Shown piece after piece: positions 1 to 8,354 of a DNA stretch of 64,000 nucleotides; the stretch's first letter is position 1; every line of letters starts with the position of its first letter. The translations under genes and the position numbers were made by a program. The DNA comes from Skermanella aerolata KACC 11604 (GTDB lineage Bacteria > Pseudomonadota > Alphaproteobacteria > Azospirillales > Azospirillaceae), in the NCBI RefSeq assembly GCF_000936425.1, contig NZ_AVFK01000027.1:49144-113143 (forward strand), in the 5' to 3' direction. The notes beneath the pieces are model-generated. The model was not told where the DNA came from. It saw only the letters and a list, made by a program, of their open reading frames with translations, and ran no database searches.

Positions 1-467
1 CGGTCGGCTGCCGCTACCTGGACGACCCACGGCAGACCCAGTACGTCCAGAACGGCTGGAACGTGACCGGCGACGCCTTCCTTGTCGATGAGGACGGCTA
101 TTTCTGGTACCGAGGGCGTACCGACGACATGATCGTGTCCGCCGGCTACAATATTTCCGGCATAGAAATCGAGACCGTCCTGCTGGAACACGCCGCCGTC
201 CGGGAATGCGCCGTGGTCGCCTCGCCCGACGACAGGCGCGGCATGATCCCCAAGGCGTTCGTGGTCCCGCGCGAGCCGCTGCGGCTCGGTTCCAATTTGG
301 TAGGCGAGTTGCAGGAGTTTGTGAAAAAGCAGATCGCGCCTTATAAATATCCCCGCCGGGTAGAATTTCTCGACGCCTTGCCGCGCACTGAAACCGGTAA
401 AATTCAGCGTTTCAAGCTTAGGGAAATGGAAATCGAACGGGTTGCGGCGGCAAAAACCGAAATATAA
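1..467 (+). CDS. AMP-dependent acyl-CoA ligase, C-terminal part (partial)
   Basis: This is the 3' end of an adenylate-forming acyl-CoA synthetase; the reading frame is open from base 3 and the gene begins outside the window. The visible part holds the hinge region (GDAFLVDEDGYFWYRGRTDD), where the Asp binds the ATP ribose and the Arg marks the hinge. It ends with the mobile C-terminal domain, where PRTETGKIQR carries the catalytic Lys near the end. The ISGIEIE and KYPRRVEF segments resemble benzoate- and 2-aminobenzoate-CoA ligases, which suggests an aromatic acid substrate, but the substrate pocket lies upstream. The gene stops at TAA 465-467 and no terminator follows before the next gene. 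Confidence 0.9.
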   Translation, partial: VGCRYLDDPRQTQYVQNGWNVTGDAFLVDEDGYFWYRGRTDDMIVSAGYNISGIEIETVLLEHAAVRECAVVASPDDRRGMIPKAFVVPREPLRLGSNLVGELQEFVKKQIAPYKYPRRVEFLDALPRTETGKIQRFKLREMEIERVAAAKTEI

Positions 468-546
468 TTTTCGGTTGTCATTGCAGCGTGTCTCCGGATT
501 GGTAACTTCCCGTCAAGAATGGATGGGTTAGTGTGCATTCTGAGCG

Positions 547-1419
547 ATGCCGGATCGGTATGGATGCGGTGTCACCAACCCTGCACATGAATCGTCACGA
601 GCCCATTGCGCACCTATGCCCATTGTCGTCGTCGTGGACGATCGCCGCATCAATCTGAAGATCCTGTCAAAGCTGGCCGGTTCGCTGGCCGCTGACATCA
701 TCGTCCACGCTTTTTCAGACCCGGTGGAAGCCTTGGACTGGACGGCGAGCAATTGCCCGGACCTTTGCATTACCGATTTCAAAATGCCCGTACTGGACGG
801 CGCCGCTTTCATCCGGCGCTTCCGTGCCCAGCCCGACCGGACGCATGTTCCGGTCGTCGTCGTAACGGCTTTCGACGACGCCCGCCTGAGACGGCAGGCG
901 CTGGAGGCGGGAGCGGACGATTTCCTGCTGGGACCCGTCGATCCGCTGGAGTTCCGCGCCCGCGTCAGGACGCTGCTGACGCTCCGGCGGCAGCACCTGC
1001 TGCTGCGGGGACAGAACCCGCGGGCCACCGTCGCCCGGGCGCGCGATCTCGTCGCCGTCCTGGACACCGTCCCGGCCATGGTATCCGCCACCGGCCCGGA
1101 TGGCCGGTATCAATATGTCAACCGCACCTATGCCGCGGCACTGGGAGTCACCGCCGAAAGGGCGGTGGGCCGGTCGCCCGCGGATCTGCTGCCGCGAGAC
1201 GGCGGGACGCGCGCCATGGCGCTCGACCGGCGCGTCGCGGACCGGGGTGAGCCGATGACCCCGTTTGAGGAGGAGGTCGAGATGCCCGACGGCGTCTGTC
1301 GCACCTTGGTTACGCTGAAGACACCCGTTCGCAACCGTGCCGGCGCCATCGTCCGCATCGTCACGGTCTCGATGGACGTGACCGCCCGCTCCCGTCTGGT
1401 CGATGGAGAACCGGCATGA
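547..1419 (+). CDS. Response regulator receiver-PAS protein with degenerate receiver
   Basis: A 290-residue cytoplasmic protein with an N-terminal receiver (about residues 25-145) and a C-terminal PAS domain (about 170-285). The receiver keeps the acidic pair D31/D32, phosphoacceptor D77 (CITDFKMP) and T107. The invariant Lys expected before the cis-Pro is Gly (LLGPVDP, G129). There is no kinase or DNA-binding output domain. The start is uncertain: ATG 547 has only a weak ribosome site, and ATG 616 (MPIVVVVDD) would begin exactly at the receiver. It overlaps the next gene by 4 nt (ATGA), so the two products are probably made together. Receiver-PAS proteins of this form usually pass a signal by protein contact; the partner is unknown. 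Confidence 0.8.
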   Translation: MPDRYGCGVTNPAHESSRAHCAPMPIVVVVDDRRINLKILSKLAGSLAADIIVHAFSDPVEALDWTASNCPDLCITDFKMPVLDGAAFIRRFRAQPDRTHVPVVVVTAFDDARLRRQALEAGADDFLLGPVDPLEFRARVRTLLTLRRQHLLLRGQNPRATVARARDLVAVLDTVPAMVSATGPDGRYQYVNRTYAAALGVTAERAVGRSPADLLPRDGGTRAMALDRRVADRGEPMTPFEEEVEMPDGVCRTLVTLKTPVRNRAGAIVRIVTVSMDVTARSRLVDGEPA

Positions 1420-3059
1420 CCGGGCAGACCCCGGACCCGACGGTCGACTCGGATGCCGAACTCGACCTGCCGCCGCCCCCGCCGGTCAGGATCACGGGCT
1501 GGATGGTTTCGATGGCCGCAGCGGTCATCGGACTGGCAGCAGGCGTTCCGGTCTGGTCGGGCATTTGGTCACTTGTCTGGACCGACGGCCGAACCGGCGC
1601 GTGGTGGAGCGGCGGCTCGCCCTGGCTCGGGCTGCTGTCCGTACTGATGTTCGCCGTCGGCCCGGCTGCCACCGGTTTCCTGCTGTGGCGCCGCGGCATC
1701 CGCCGAAGATGGGGCGAAATAGCGTTCGGCTGCGGCGACGAACTCACCCAGGCGGTGGCGCGCATCGCCAGTATCGCCGCAATGGTGCTTTTCACCGGCG
1801 GGATCGCCGTGCTTGCCGGTGAAGCGGACCATGGCCGGGTAGAAGCCGCCATGATGGTCCTTCAGGGTGCCTCGCTGGCCGCCTGGGGGCTGATGTTCGA
1901 CCTGCTGTGCCGGGGCAAGCCCTGTCGCGTCCGCAGGATGTGCGGCATCGCCGCCGACACCCTATGCATCACCCTGCTCCTGTGCGCCGGCGGTCCGTCC
2001 ATGCAGGTCTGGATGTTCGCCTATATCTGGATAGCTCTGGGCAGCGCGCTCAGCGACGGCGCCCTGGGTGCCATCGTGGCGGCGGCGGCGGGCGCTCTCG
2101 GTCTGGCTGTGGTCGCCATGGCGACGGGCGTCCTGTCGGAAGCGCCGTTCCTGATCATCGGGGTAGCGGCCGGGTTGATGCTTCTGCCGGCCCAGGCCGG
2201 CGGCCTGATCGGCGCCGCGTCCGGCCGGAGCGGCGGAACGTCGAAGCGGAAGTTCAGGGTGCTGCTGGCGGAAGACAGCGGCTGTGGCGGCCGCAGCCTG
2301 CGCCGGCAACTGGAACGCGCCGGTCATACCGTCCACACCGCCGGGAACGGCGACAGTGCGCTGGACCTTCTGCACAGGGGCGGCCTGGACGTCATGCTGA
2401 TCGACCTGCATCTGCGCAATCCCAGTGCGCTGGACATAGTGCGGATGTACCGGTTCATGCGGTCGGAGGATGCCAACCTGCCGATCGTCGGTCTGGCGCC
2501 GGGATTGAGCGACACCATGCGCAAACGCTGCGTTTCCGCCGGGATGAACGAGGTTCTGCCGATGCCGGTAGAGGGATTCCGTCTGCTGGAGGCGGTCGAT
2601 CGGCTGGGTGCCGCGTCCTTCAGTGCACGGCAGGCGCTGGAAACCGGCGTGATCGCGTCGATCTCTTCCCATCCCCGCTTTTCCGCCATCGCCGAACCGT
2701 CGATCGACGAGGATGCGCTGGACGCGCTCCAGTCGCTCGATCCCGACAATGGTTTCCTGGAAGACGTCATTTCGGTTTTCCTGATCGATGGTGCCGAGTT
2801 GATCGACGCGATGTGCAAGGCGCTGAACGAAGGAGACGTCGTCAATTTCCGGGAACACGCGGACTCGCTGGGAAGCAGTTCGACCCATATCGGCGCCATC
2901 CGGCTGGTCAAGCTGCTGGCACGATGTCGCGACATGCCGACAAGGGGGTTCAAGGAGGAAGGCAACCAGCGAATGCTGCAAATACAGGAGGAGTTCCGCC
3001 GTGTCCGTACGGCTCTCCAAAGTCATGTCTGGGCGCTTCGGCACAGCGGGTTGAATTGA
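1416..3059 (+). CDS. Membrane protein with receiver and degenerate Hpt domain, RpfC-like without kinase
   Basis: A 547-residue protein. Residues about 28-262 hold seven or eight hydrophobic segments, residues 279-398 a receiver, and 432-540 a helical Hpt-like domain. The order membrane-receiver-Hpt recalls RpfC hybrid kinases, but no DHp or ATPase domain lies between membrane and receiver. The receiver keeps E286/D287 and D330, but the conserved Lys is M383 (LPMPVEG). In the Hpt helix (REHADSLGSSSTHIGA) the phospho-His position is D483; the nearest His is two residues earlier (H481). The start overlaps the upstream gene as ATGA. It is probably a signalling scaffold or sensor rather than a working phosphorelay. 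The ligand is unknown. Confidence 0.75.
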   Translation: MTGQTPDPTVDSDAELDLPPPPPVRITGWMVSMAAAVIGLAAGVPVWSGIWSLVWTDGRTGAWWSGGSPWLGLLSVLMFAVGPAATGFLLWRRGIRRRWGEIAFGCGDELTQAVARIASIAAMVLFTGGIAVLAGEADHGRVEAAMMVLQGASLAAWGLMFDLLCRGKPCRVRRMCGIAADTLCITLLLCAGGPSMQVWMFAYIWIALGSALSDGALGAIVAAAAGALGLAVVAMATGVLSEAPFLIIGVAAGLMLLPAQAGGLIGAASGRSGGTSKRKFRVLLAEDSGCGGRSLRRQLERAGHTVHTAGNGDSALDLLHRGGLDVMLIDLHLRNPSALDIVRMYRFMRSEDANLPIVGLAPGLSDTMRKRCVSAGMNEVLPMPVEGFRLLEAVDRLGAASFSARQALETGVIASISSHPRFSAIAEPSIDEDALDALQSLDPDNGFLEDVISVFLIDGAELIDAMCKALNEGDVVNFREHADSLGSSSTHIGAIRLVKLLARCRDMPTRGFKEEGNQRMLQIQEEFRRVRTALQSHVWALRHSGLN

Positions 3060-3101
3060 TCCGGGAGGCTCTCAGTCGATCGAAGAGTCTCTTTGTCGAA
3101 A

Positions 3102-3152
3102 AAAACCGCTGTTCCAAGAAAACCGCTGTTCCAATAAAACCGCTATTCAAAG
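3102..3152. repeat. Three tandem 17-bp repeats
   Basis: Three head-to-tail copies of a 17-bp unit (AAAACCGCTGTTCCAAG) occupy 3102-3118, 3119-3135 and 3136-3152. The second differs at the last base and the third at about three bases. The array lies between two converging genes, and its last copy overlaps the stop codon and final residues of the minus-strand deacetylase. No long inverted repeat with a T-run is evident, so it is not a plain terminator. Confidence 0.8.
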
Positions 3153-4003
3153 AAGCGGCTTAGCCGGAGGTTCTGCTTTGCCAGCAGAGACGGCAAACCG
3201 TGACCACCTAACCAGTCATACTCGACACGCCGCTGGTCTACCACGGGGTCCAGGGCGCGAAGTTCTTCGTCGGGGATGCCTGGATGGCACATCACCAGCC
3301 CTTTCGGTGGAATGTCCTCGACGAAGCGGTCCATCAAAGTGCCGAACGGCATACGGTTGGAGAAATCATAAACGCCGCGGAAGCTATTGTTACCTGCAAC
3401 AGTATGCTTATGTGCAAGTTTTCGCAAGCCTTGACCGAGCGACGAGATCAAAAGACTTTTGGGGATTTCGATGCCGCGCTTCAGAGTAGCGGCATAATTA
3501 TCGTGGCATAACCGAAGGTAGATTTTCTCTCCCTTGTACCTGTTTGTCACTGCCCGGATTACCGCTTTCCGTACAATTGGGAGTTGATGGATATGCTGGT
3601 GCCCGTCAATGTGGCTGGGCACGCGTCCAAAATCCCGTTCGAACGCATCGAGCTGGCGACTCAATTCCGAATCGACTTCTCCCTGATCAAGCTGGCGGGT
3701 AAGGGCTTTCCGCATCAGCATCCGGAGCGGCGGAAGCCGGTCTCCCGGCGCAGTACGCGGCATCGGACCCAGCGGCCGGTGGTCGGTCAGCGTCAGGTGA
3801 AGACCGACATCGACCTGATCGGCATAGGGCTTCAGCCATGAGGCATGATCCCGCCAGAACGGCGACATCGTCATGCAACTGGTGGCCGACAGTCGTCCGC
3901 GGTCGATCAGGTCGCGGATGGCCGAACTGACGCCCGGCGAAAAGCCGTAGTCGTCGGCGCAGAGAATGAACGGCGTCGGAGCGGGACGGGAAGGGGAACT
4001 CAC
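3143..4003 (-). CDS. YdjC/ChbG-family carbohydrate deacetylase
   Basis: A 286-residue YdjC-family protein (NodB-like barrel; ChbG and HpnK relatives). These enzymes remove N-acetyl groups from sugars using a divalent metal. Family signatures are visible: CADDYG near residues 15-20 with the catalytic/metal Asp, VGLHLTL near 66-72, and HIDGHQHIH near 131-139 with metal His residues. A late CHPG motif fits the active-site wall. The start is GTG 4001-4003 and overlaps, as GTGA, the end of a short GC3-rich open segment upstream that is not complete. This suggests that a former translationally coupled partner was lost near the repeat at 4163. The natural substrate cannot be told from sequence. Confidence 0.85.
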   Translation of the reverse strand: MSSPSRPAPTPFILCADDYGFSPGVSSAIRDLIDRGRLSATSCMTMSPFWRDHASWLKPYADQVDVGLHLTLTDHRPLGPMPRTAPGDRLPPLRMLMRKALTRQLDQGEVDSELSRQLDAFERDFGRVPSHIDGHQHIHQLPIVRKAVIRAVTNRYKGEKIYLRLCHDNYAATLKRGIEIPKSLLISSLGQGLRKLAHKHTVAGNNSFRGVYDFSNRMPFGTLMDRFVEDIPPKGLVMCHPGIPDEELRALDPVVDQRRVEYDWLGGHGLPSLLAKQNLRLSRFFE

Positions 4004-4602
4004 GGCCGGAGGCTTACGATCAGGCTGCCCGCCCGCTCGTCCGGTGCTGGGTCATGGCCGGTAAACAGCATGCGCATCCGCTTTATCCGTCTTTCTGGTT
4101 TCAGGGGCGATAGAAGCAAAGTGCGGAAGGGAATGCAAATCCGACGGGCCGAATGGCTGCTTATACCAGGAGCCGAAGAGTTTGACCGGCACTCCGGAAA
4201 TGCTGGGCCAAGGCCCAACCTACGAAGCAGGAGCCTGTAGGTTGGGCCGTGGCCCAACAAACACTGTCCACACAAGGCAATGTCTTCGGCACCTGGTATT
4301 ACAAGGGAGCCGGGCAGGTTCTCGATCAGACACCGGCCGTGACGGTCAAGACCATCAAAGTGGATTTCGGCAATTTTTCGATCACCTGAAGATGATCGCT
4401 GGAGTTGGGAGACCCTTGCCCGCACGAGAGGTTATAGGCTCTCGTGACGGCCGCGAGTATTTCCTTGGGACTTAACTGTCCTATCGTTCCCGATACGAAG
4501 ACGGCAGCTCGTCAACGGCAGCAATCCTCAAATTCGGCTGTGTCCCTTCCACGAACAATTACGATTTTAGCCATAACCTGGGATGAAGCCCGCGCGGTTG
4601 TC
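4004..4602. other. Gene-poor spacer with repeat element and possible gene remnants
   Basis: About 600 bases without a convincing complete gene. The minus strand 4003-4090 reads as GC3-rich codons ending in a TGA that overlaps the YdjC start. This may be the tail of a lost gene. A REPIN-like element sits at 4163-4299. Just after it the plus strand has a short open stretch to a TGA near 4390 that reads like a protein C-terminus, but it has no start and may be chance. Nothing recognisable is seen in 4400-4602. Confidence 0.5.
4163..4299. repeat. REPIN-like palindromic element, family A, copy 1 (137 bp)
   Basis: A 137-bp element repeated, at the same length and high identity, at 19199-19335. Two inverted REP units form the core: 4203-4223 and 4237-4258. 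Each is a small palindrome (GGGCC..GGCCC) with GTAGG at the foot, pointing away from each other across a 13-nt spacer. The outer ends are imperfect terminal repeats of about 25 bp, starting ATACCAGGAGCCGAAGA and ending with its near-complement ...TCTTCGGCACCTGGTAT. A GTAG foot plus palindrome in inverted pairs is the structure of REPINs, which RAYT transposases mobilise. A RAYT gene is present at 62873-63550. Confidence 0.8.
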
Positions 4603-6150
4603 CTAGTCGAGCGCTGCGGCATGGGCGTCGGGTCCGGGATTGCGGCGGGGATTGCGGAGCAGCAGGAGCATGGGCACGGCCAGCAATGCCACGAACATCA
4701 TCAGTTTGAAGTCGTCCAGGTAGGCGATCATCATGGCCTGCCGGGTGACTTCGGCATTGAGGCTGGCAACGGCTGAAAGGTCCGTGATGTCCGCCAGGCG
4801 GCCGTCGAGTATCGGGTTGAACGGCGTCACGTGTTCGGCAAGGACGGCGTGGTTGACCTGGGTATTCTGCGCCAGCAAGGTCATGACCATCGATATGCCG
4901 ACGCTGCTGCCCAGGTTGCGGGTCAGGCTGAACAGGCTGGTGGCGTCGGTGCGGAACCGTGCTTCCAGCGTCGCGAAGGCGAGCGTGCTGAGCGGCACGA
5001 AGACGAGGCCGAGGCCCAATCCCTGGATCACGCCGGATATCAGGATCGACCGCTCGCCCATCTCGATCGTGAAGCCCGTCATCAGCCAGAGCGACCACGT
5101 GGTCAGCATCAGGCCGCCGAAGATCAGGATACGGGCGTCGATCCTGTGCATCAGGCGGCCGACCAGGATCATCGAGATCATGGTGCCGACGCCGCGTGGG
5201 GCAAGCACGAGACCAGTGGTCACGGTCGGGTATCCCAGCAGGTTCTGAAGCATCGGCGGCAGGAGCGCCATGGTCGCCAGCAGGATGATACCGACGATGA
5301 AGATGAAGAGCAGGCCGGTGACGAAGTTGCGGTCCGCGAAGATCTTGGGGTCGATGAAGGTATCGCGTCCGGTCGCCGACTTCGCGGTCATGGTGTGGAC
5401 GACGAAGACCCAGAGGCATCCGGCGGCCAGGGCCGTTTCAAGCAGGATCTCGCGGGAGGAGAACCAGTCCAGCTGCTCGCCCCGGTCCAGCATCATCTGG
5501 AAAGCGCCGATGGCGAGGCCCAGCATGGCGAAGCCGAAGAAGTCGAACCGGCGGATGCGCTTTCCGGTTTCCGGCAGGAAGGCGAGGATGCCGAGGAAGG
5601 CCAGGATGCCGGCCGGCAGGTTGATGTAGAACACCCAGCGCCAGTCGAAGGAGTCCGTCAGCCAGCCGCCCAGGGTCGGCCCGGCGATGGGACCGACCAT
5701 GATGCCGGCGCCCCACATCGCCATCGCCTGACCGTGACGTTCCCTGGGATTGATGTCGAGCAGGACGGCTTGGGACAGCGGCACCAGCGCCGCCCCGAAC
5801 AAGCCCTGGAACAGGCGGTAAATCACCATCTCCGTCAGGCTGCCGGCCAGCCCGCACAGCAGGGACGCGACCGTGAACCCGGCAACGGAGGTCAGGAACA
5901 GCCGCTTGCGGCCGATCCGCTCCGCCATCCAGCCGGTGACTGGCGTCGCGATGGCCGCCGCGACGATATACGAGGTCAGGACCCAGGTGATCGTGTCCTG
6001 GGCGGCGCCGAGGCTGCCCTGCATGCTGGGCAGCGCCACGTTCGCGATGGTGGTGTCCAGCACCTGCATGATGGTCGCCAGCATGATCGATACCGTGATC
6101 ATGCCCGCATGCTTCACGGGACCGGCGGGGGATTCGGGAGCGGTTGCCAT
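4603..6150 (-). CDS. emrB: EmrB/QacA-family MFS drug efflux transporter (DHA2)
   Basis: A 515-residue inner-membrane proton-driven exporter of the DHA2 family with 14 predicted membrane segments. Family motifs are visible: motif D1 LDTTIANVALP near residues 32-42, motif A GWMAERIGRKR near 73-83, and motif C with GPIAGPTLGGW near 153-163. It works with the membrane fusion protein encoded 12 nt upstream (6163-7305) and presumably an outer membrane channel encoded elsewhere. The operon order is marR-emrA-emrB, all on the minus strand, so expression is probably controlled by the MarR protein binding near 7798-7841. Substrates are likely hydrophobic drugs, but this is not shown by sequence. Confidence 0.93.
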   Translation of the reverse strand: MATAPESPAGPVKHAGMITVSIMLATIMQVLDTTIANVALPSMQGSLGAAQDTITWVLTSYIVAAAIATPVTGWMAERIGRKRLFLTSVAGFTVASLLCGLAGSLTEMVIYRLFQGLFGAALVPLSQAVLLDINPRERHGQAMAMWGAGIMVGPIAGPTLGGWLTDSFDWRWVFYINLPAGILAFLGILAFLPETGKRIRRFDFFGFAMLGLAIGAFQMMLDRGEQLDWFSSREILLETALAAGCLWVFVVHTMTAKSATGRDTFIDPKIFADRNFVTGLLFIFIVGIILLATMALLPPMLQNLLGYPTVTTGLVLAPRGVGTMISMILVGRLMHRIDARILIFGGLMLTTWSLWLMTGFTIEMGERSILISGVIQGLGLGLVFVPLSTLAFATLEARFRTDATSLFSLTRNLGSSVGISMVMTLLAQNTQVNHAVLAEHVTPFNPILDGRLADITDLSAVASLNAEVTRQAMMIAYLDDFKLMMFVALLAVPMLLLLRNPRRNPGPDAHAAALD

Positions 6151-6162
6151 AATGGGCGTGGT

Positions 6163-7305
6163 TTACTCGTGCTGCATATCGCCGGCGGTGGCCCGGGCGA
6201 TCCCGGTCCAGGCGAGGGCCGACCGGATCGGGGAGGGCAGGCCCCGCACGTGGCCGGTATCGACTTCGACATTGGCGCTGAGCCCCGTGCGCAGGGGCAC
6301 GCCGGACGGCGCCTGCTCGATCGCCAGACGGACCGGAACGCGCTGGACCACCTTGACCCAGTTGCCGGTCGCGTTCTGCGCCGGCAGCAGCGAGAACTCC
6401 GAACCGGTGCCGGCGCCGATGCTCTCGACGGTCGCGCGGATCTCGCGGCCGGGATAGGTGTCCAACTCGAAGGTCGCGGTCTGGCCGACTGTCATATGGG
6501 TCAGGTCGGTCTCCTTGAAGTTGGCCTCGATCCAGGTGCGGCCGGTTTCCACCAGCGCCAGCGCCGGCGTCCCGACCGGCATGTACTGGCCGATCATCAG
6601 CCGGTCGGTCTGGCTGACGATGCCGTCCGCCGGGGCAAGGACGTCGGTATGTTCCAGGTCGCGCCGCGCCTGATCGCGCTTCGCGATGGCTTCCATCACC
6701 TGCGGGTGGCTGTCGGTCTGGATGTCCTGGTCGCCGCCCAGCGCGGCCTTGGCGCTTTCGACGCCCTGGCGTGCCTGGGCAAGACGCTGCTCGGCCGCCT
6801 GGAAGTCGTGGCGCACCTGATCGTACTTGGACTGTGCGGCATAGCCGCCGGACAGCAGGGTCTTCTGCCGGTCGAGTTCGCGGCGCTGGAAGTCCAGGTT
6901 CTCTTCCGAAGCGCGTTGTTCGGCCATCGCGTCGAGATAGGCGGCACGCATCTGCTCGATGTTCAGGCGCGCCGAGGCGATCGCCGCTTCCGCCTGCTGG
7001 AGGGCGAGGCGGGACGGCTCGGGGTCGATGCGGAACAGCAGGTCGCCCTTGTGGACCGTGTCGTTCTCACGGACCGCGACCTCGACGATCCGGCCGGCGA
7101 CATCGGGGGCGAGCATCGCCTTATCTTGCTGGAGATAGGCATTGTCGGTCGAAACGTAGCGCCCGCCGGTCACCCAGAAGTATCCGCCGGCGAGGACGAG
7201 GGCCAGCGGCACGATCAGCATGAGGACGAGGCGGCGGACCCTGGCCGTGGAGCGGCTGCGGGACGGGTTGGCGGGAATGTCGGTATCGGCGGTGGCGGCG
7301 GACAT
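6163..7305 (-). CDS. emrA: HlyD/EmrA-family periplasmic adaptor subunit
   Basis: A 380-residue membrane fusion protein that links the EmrB pump to an outer membrane channel. One N-terminal membrane anchor lies at about residues 25-46. It is followed by a biotinyl-lipoyl-like half motif (APDVAGRIVEVAVRENDTV), a long helical hairpin at about 95-205 rich in Ala, Gln and Glu, the second lipoyl half (VLAPADGIVSQTDRL) and a beta-barrel. The start at ATG 7303-7305 is preferred: it has a GGGA-type ribosome site inside the end of marR and gives the usual family length. The frame stays open further upstream, but that part is antisense-like and lacks family similarity. Confidence 0.92.
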   Translation of the reverse strand: MSAATADTDIPANPSRSRSTARVRRLVLMLIVPLALVLAGGYFWVTGGRYVSTDNAYLQQDKAMLAPDVAGRIVEVAVRENDTVHKGDLLFRIDPEPSRLALQQAEAAIASARLNIEQMRAAYLDAMAEQRASEENLDFQRRELDRQKTLLSGGYAAQSKYDQVRHDFQAAEQRLAQARQGVESAKAALGGDQDIQTDSHPQVMEAIAKRDQARRDLEHTDVLAPADGIVSQTDRLMIGQYMPVGTPALALVETGRTWIEANFKETDLTHMTVGQTATFELDTYPGREIRATVESIGAGTGSEFSLLPAQNATGNWVKVVQRVPVRLAIEQAPSGVPLRTGLSANVEVDTGHVRGLPSPIRSALAWTGIARATAGDMQHE

Positions 7306-7310
7306 GGTTC

Positions 7311-7784
7311 TCAGTTCCCTGCGGAGACTTCTTTTTGAGGTGCTTCTTCGGTCCGGTCCGACAGGTTGTTCCGGATCTGGGCAAGACTGGTCATGAGTTG
7401 TTCGCGGACATCTGGAGCGATGCCTTGCAGCGCTTCGGCGTAGATATCGCGGGACAGCTCGCGCAGTTGATCGAGCACTCCCTGCGCCTGGGGGGTCATG
7501 TAGATACGGCGGACACGGCGGTCGGACGGGTCGGGACGGCGCGCTATCCAGCCTGCCTCCTCCATCCTGTCGAGCTGCCGGCCCACGGTGATCGGCTCCA
7601 CCTCCATCAGGTCGGCGAGGCCGGCCTGATTGATGCCGTCGTTGCGATACAGATGGGACAGCACGTTCCATTGGGCGCGAGTCAGTCCCAAGGCTCGGGC
7701 ACGCTGGTCGAACCGCCGCCGGAGCAGGCGGGCACCGTCGATCATCAGGGCGCCGAAGGTGTTCGAGGGATTGGTGTCGGGCAT
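7311..7784 (-). CDS. MarR-family transcriptional regulator of the emrAB operon
   Basis: A 157-residue winged-helix repressor. The MarR core is clear: helix-turn-helix INQAGLADLMEVEPITVGRQ at about residues 50-70, and the wing with DPSDRRVRRIYMT at about 85-97, where DxRxxR is the hallmark. It is the first gene of the marR-emrA-emrB operon and its stop lies 5 nt from the emrA start. Two palindromes sharing the TAAGC half-site lie just upstream of its start (7798-7809 and 7828-7841), as expected for autorepression. Start ATG 7782-7784 fits the family length. The frame remains open upstream but crosses the operators. Confidence 0.92.
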   Translation of the reverse strand: MPDTNPSNTFGALMIDGARLLRRRFDQRARALGLTRAQWNVLSHLYRNDGINQAGLADLMEVEPITVGRQLDRMEEAGWIARRPDPSDRRVRRIYMTPQAQGVLDQLRELSRDIYAEALQGIAPDVREQLMTSLAQIRNNLSDRTEEAPQKEVSAGN

Positions 7785-7797
7785 GATGAAAAGATAG

Positions 7798-7841
7798 TAA
7801 GCGCGCTTATGGTTGCCCAGGCTTTTTATAAGCTTGCTTAT
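7798..7841. promoter_or_regulatory. Two MarR operator-like palindromes
   Basis: TAAGCGCGCTTA at 7798-7809 is a perfect 12-bp palindrome. ATAAGCTTGCTTAT at 7828-7841 has perfect 6-bp arms around TT. Both contain TAAGC..GCTTA half-sites and their centres are 31 bp apart, about three helical turns. They sit immediately upstream of the marR start, and the second also precedes the divergent gene that starts near 7912. Binding by the MarR protein is inferred. Confidence 0.7.
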
Positions 7842-7911
7842 GAAAAGCTTGCGGATCGCCGAAGCCGGCCGGAATTCCTCCGCACCGGATGGCGAAATGG
7901 CAGGATTTGCG

Positions 7912-8262
7912 ATGGCCGATGCCGACAGGACACAGAGCCGTGCCGCCAGCCGCGATACGGTTTCCAAGGATATCGAAAGATCGGACGGCGTAGTGGCTCC
8001 TGCGCCGATCGGCAGCGGAATCCGCACCGAGCAGTCGGTTCGCGGTATCGATCCGGTACCGATGAGCAAGAACTTGGGACAGCAGCCGGGCGGGCTTGCC
8101 GGTGCCAGGCTTTCTCCGCAGCAGACCGAAGACATGACATCGATGCTGCGCGAGGGCCGCGCCGCCGCCGAACGCGGCGACAGCGGGGCCTGCATGGAAA
8201 AGGTCCGGCAGGCACGGCAGATCGCCCTGGGAGCGACGACCGGCGTGCGTGGCGGCGGCTGA
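7912..8262 (+). CDS. Hypothetical protein, divergent from marR-emrAB
   Basis: A soluble protein of about 116 residues with no recognised domain. The N-terminal half is polar and low in predicted structure. The C-terminal part, from RLSPQQTEDMTSMLREGR on, looks like two amphipathic helices and holds one Cys (ACMEKV). ATG 7912 is chosen because GGCAGGA lies about 6 nt upstream; in-frame ATGs at 7813, 7840 and 7897 have weaker sites, and 7840 falls inside the operator-like palindrome. Its position opposite marR makes co-regulation possible. Codon third positions are GC-rich, which supports coding. No function is proposed. Confidence 0.55.
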   Translation: MADADRTQSRAASRDTVSKDIERSDGVVAPAPIGSGIRTEQSVRGIDPVPMSKNLGQQPGGLAGARLSPQQTEDMTSMLREGRAAAERGDSGACMEKVRQARQIALGATTGVRGGG

Positions 8263-8354
8263 CGCCGGGAAAAAGTGCTGTGGCGGCTCTTGCGCGTTCC
8301 CGAGGCATTTCCATATAGGGAACATGTCATCAACAACGGAAAGGAGGTGGTCCT

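Noticed and set aside
3102..3152. A CRISPR array
   Set aside because: The units are directly adjacent 17-bp copies without spacers, and no cas genes are present.
4000..4425. A 141-codon minus-strand frame upstream of the YdjC-like gene
   Set aside because: Most of it crosses the palindromic repeat element; only the last 25 or so codons look coding, so it is described as a possible remnant, not a gene.
4831..7338. A very long open frame on the plus strand opposite emrB and emrA
   Set aside because: It is antisense to conserved genes, has no family signature, and arises from GC-rich codon bias.
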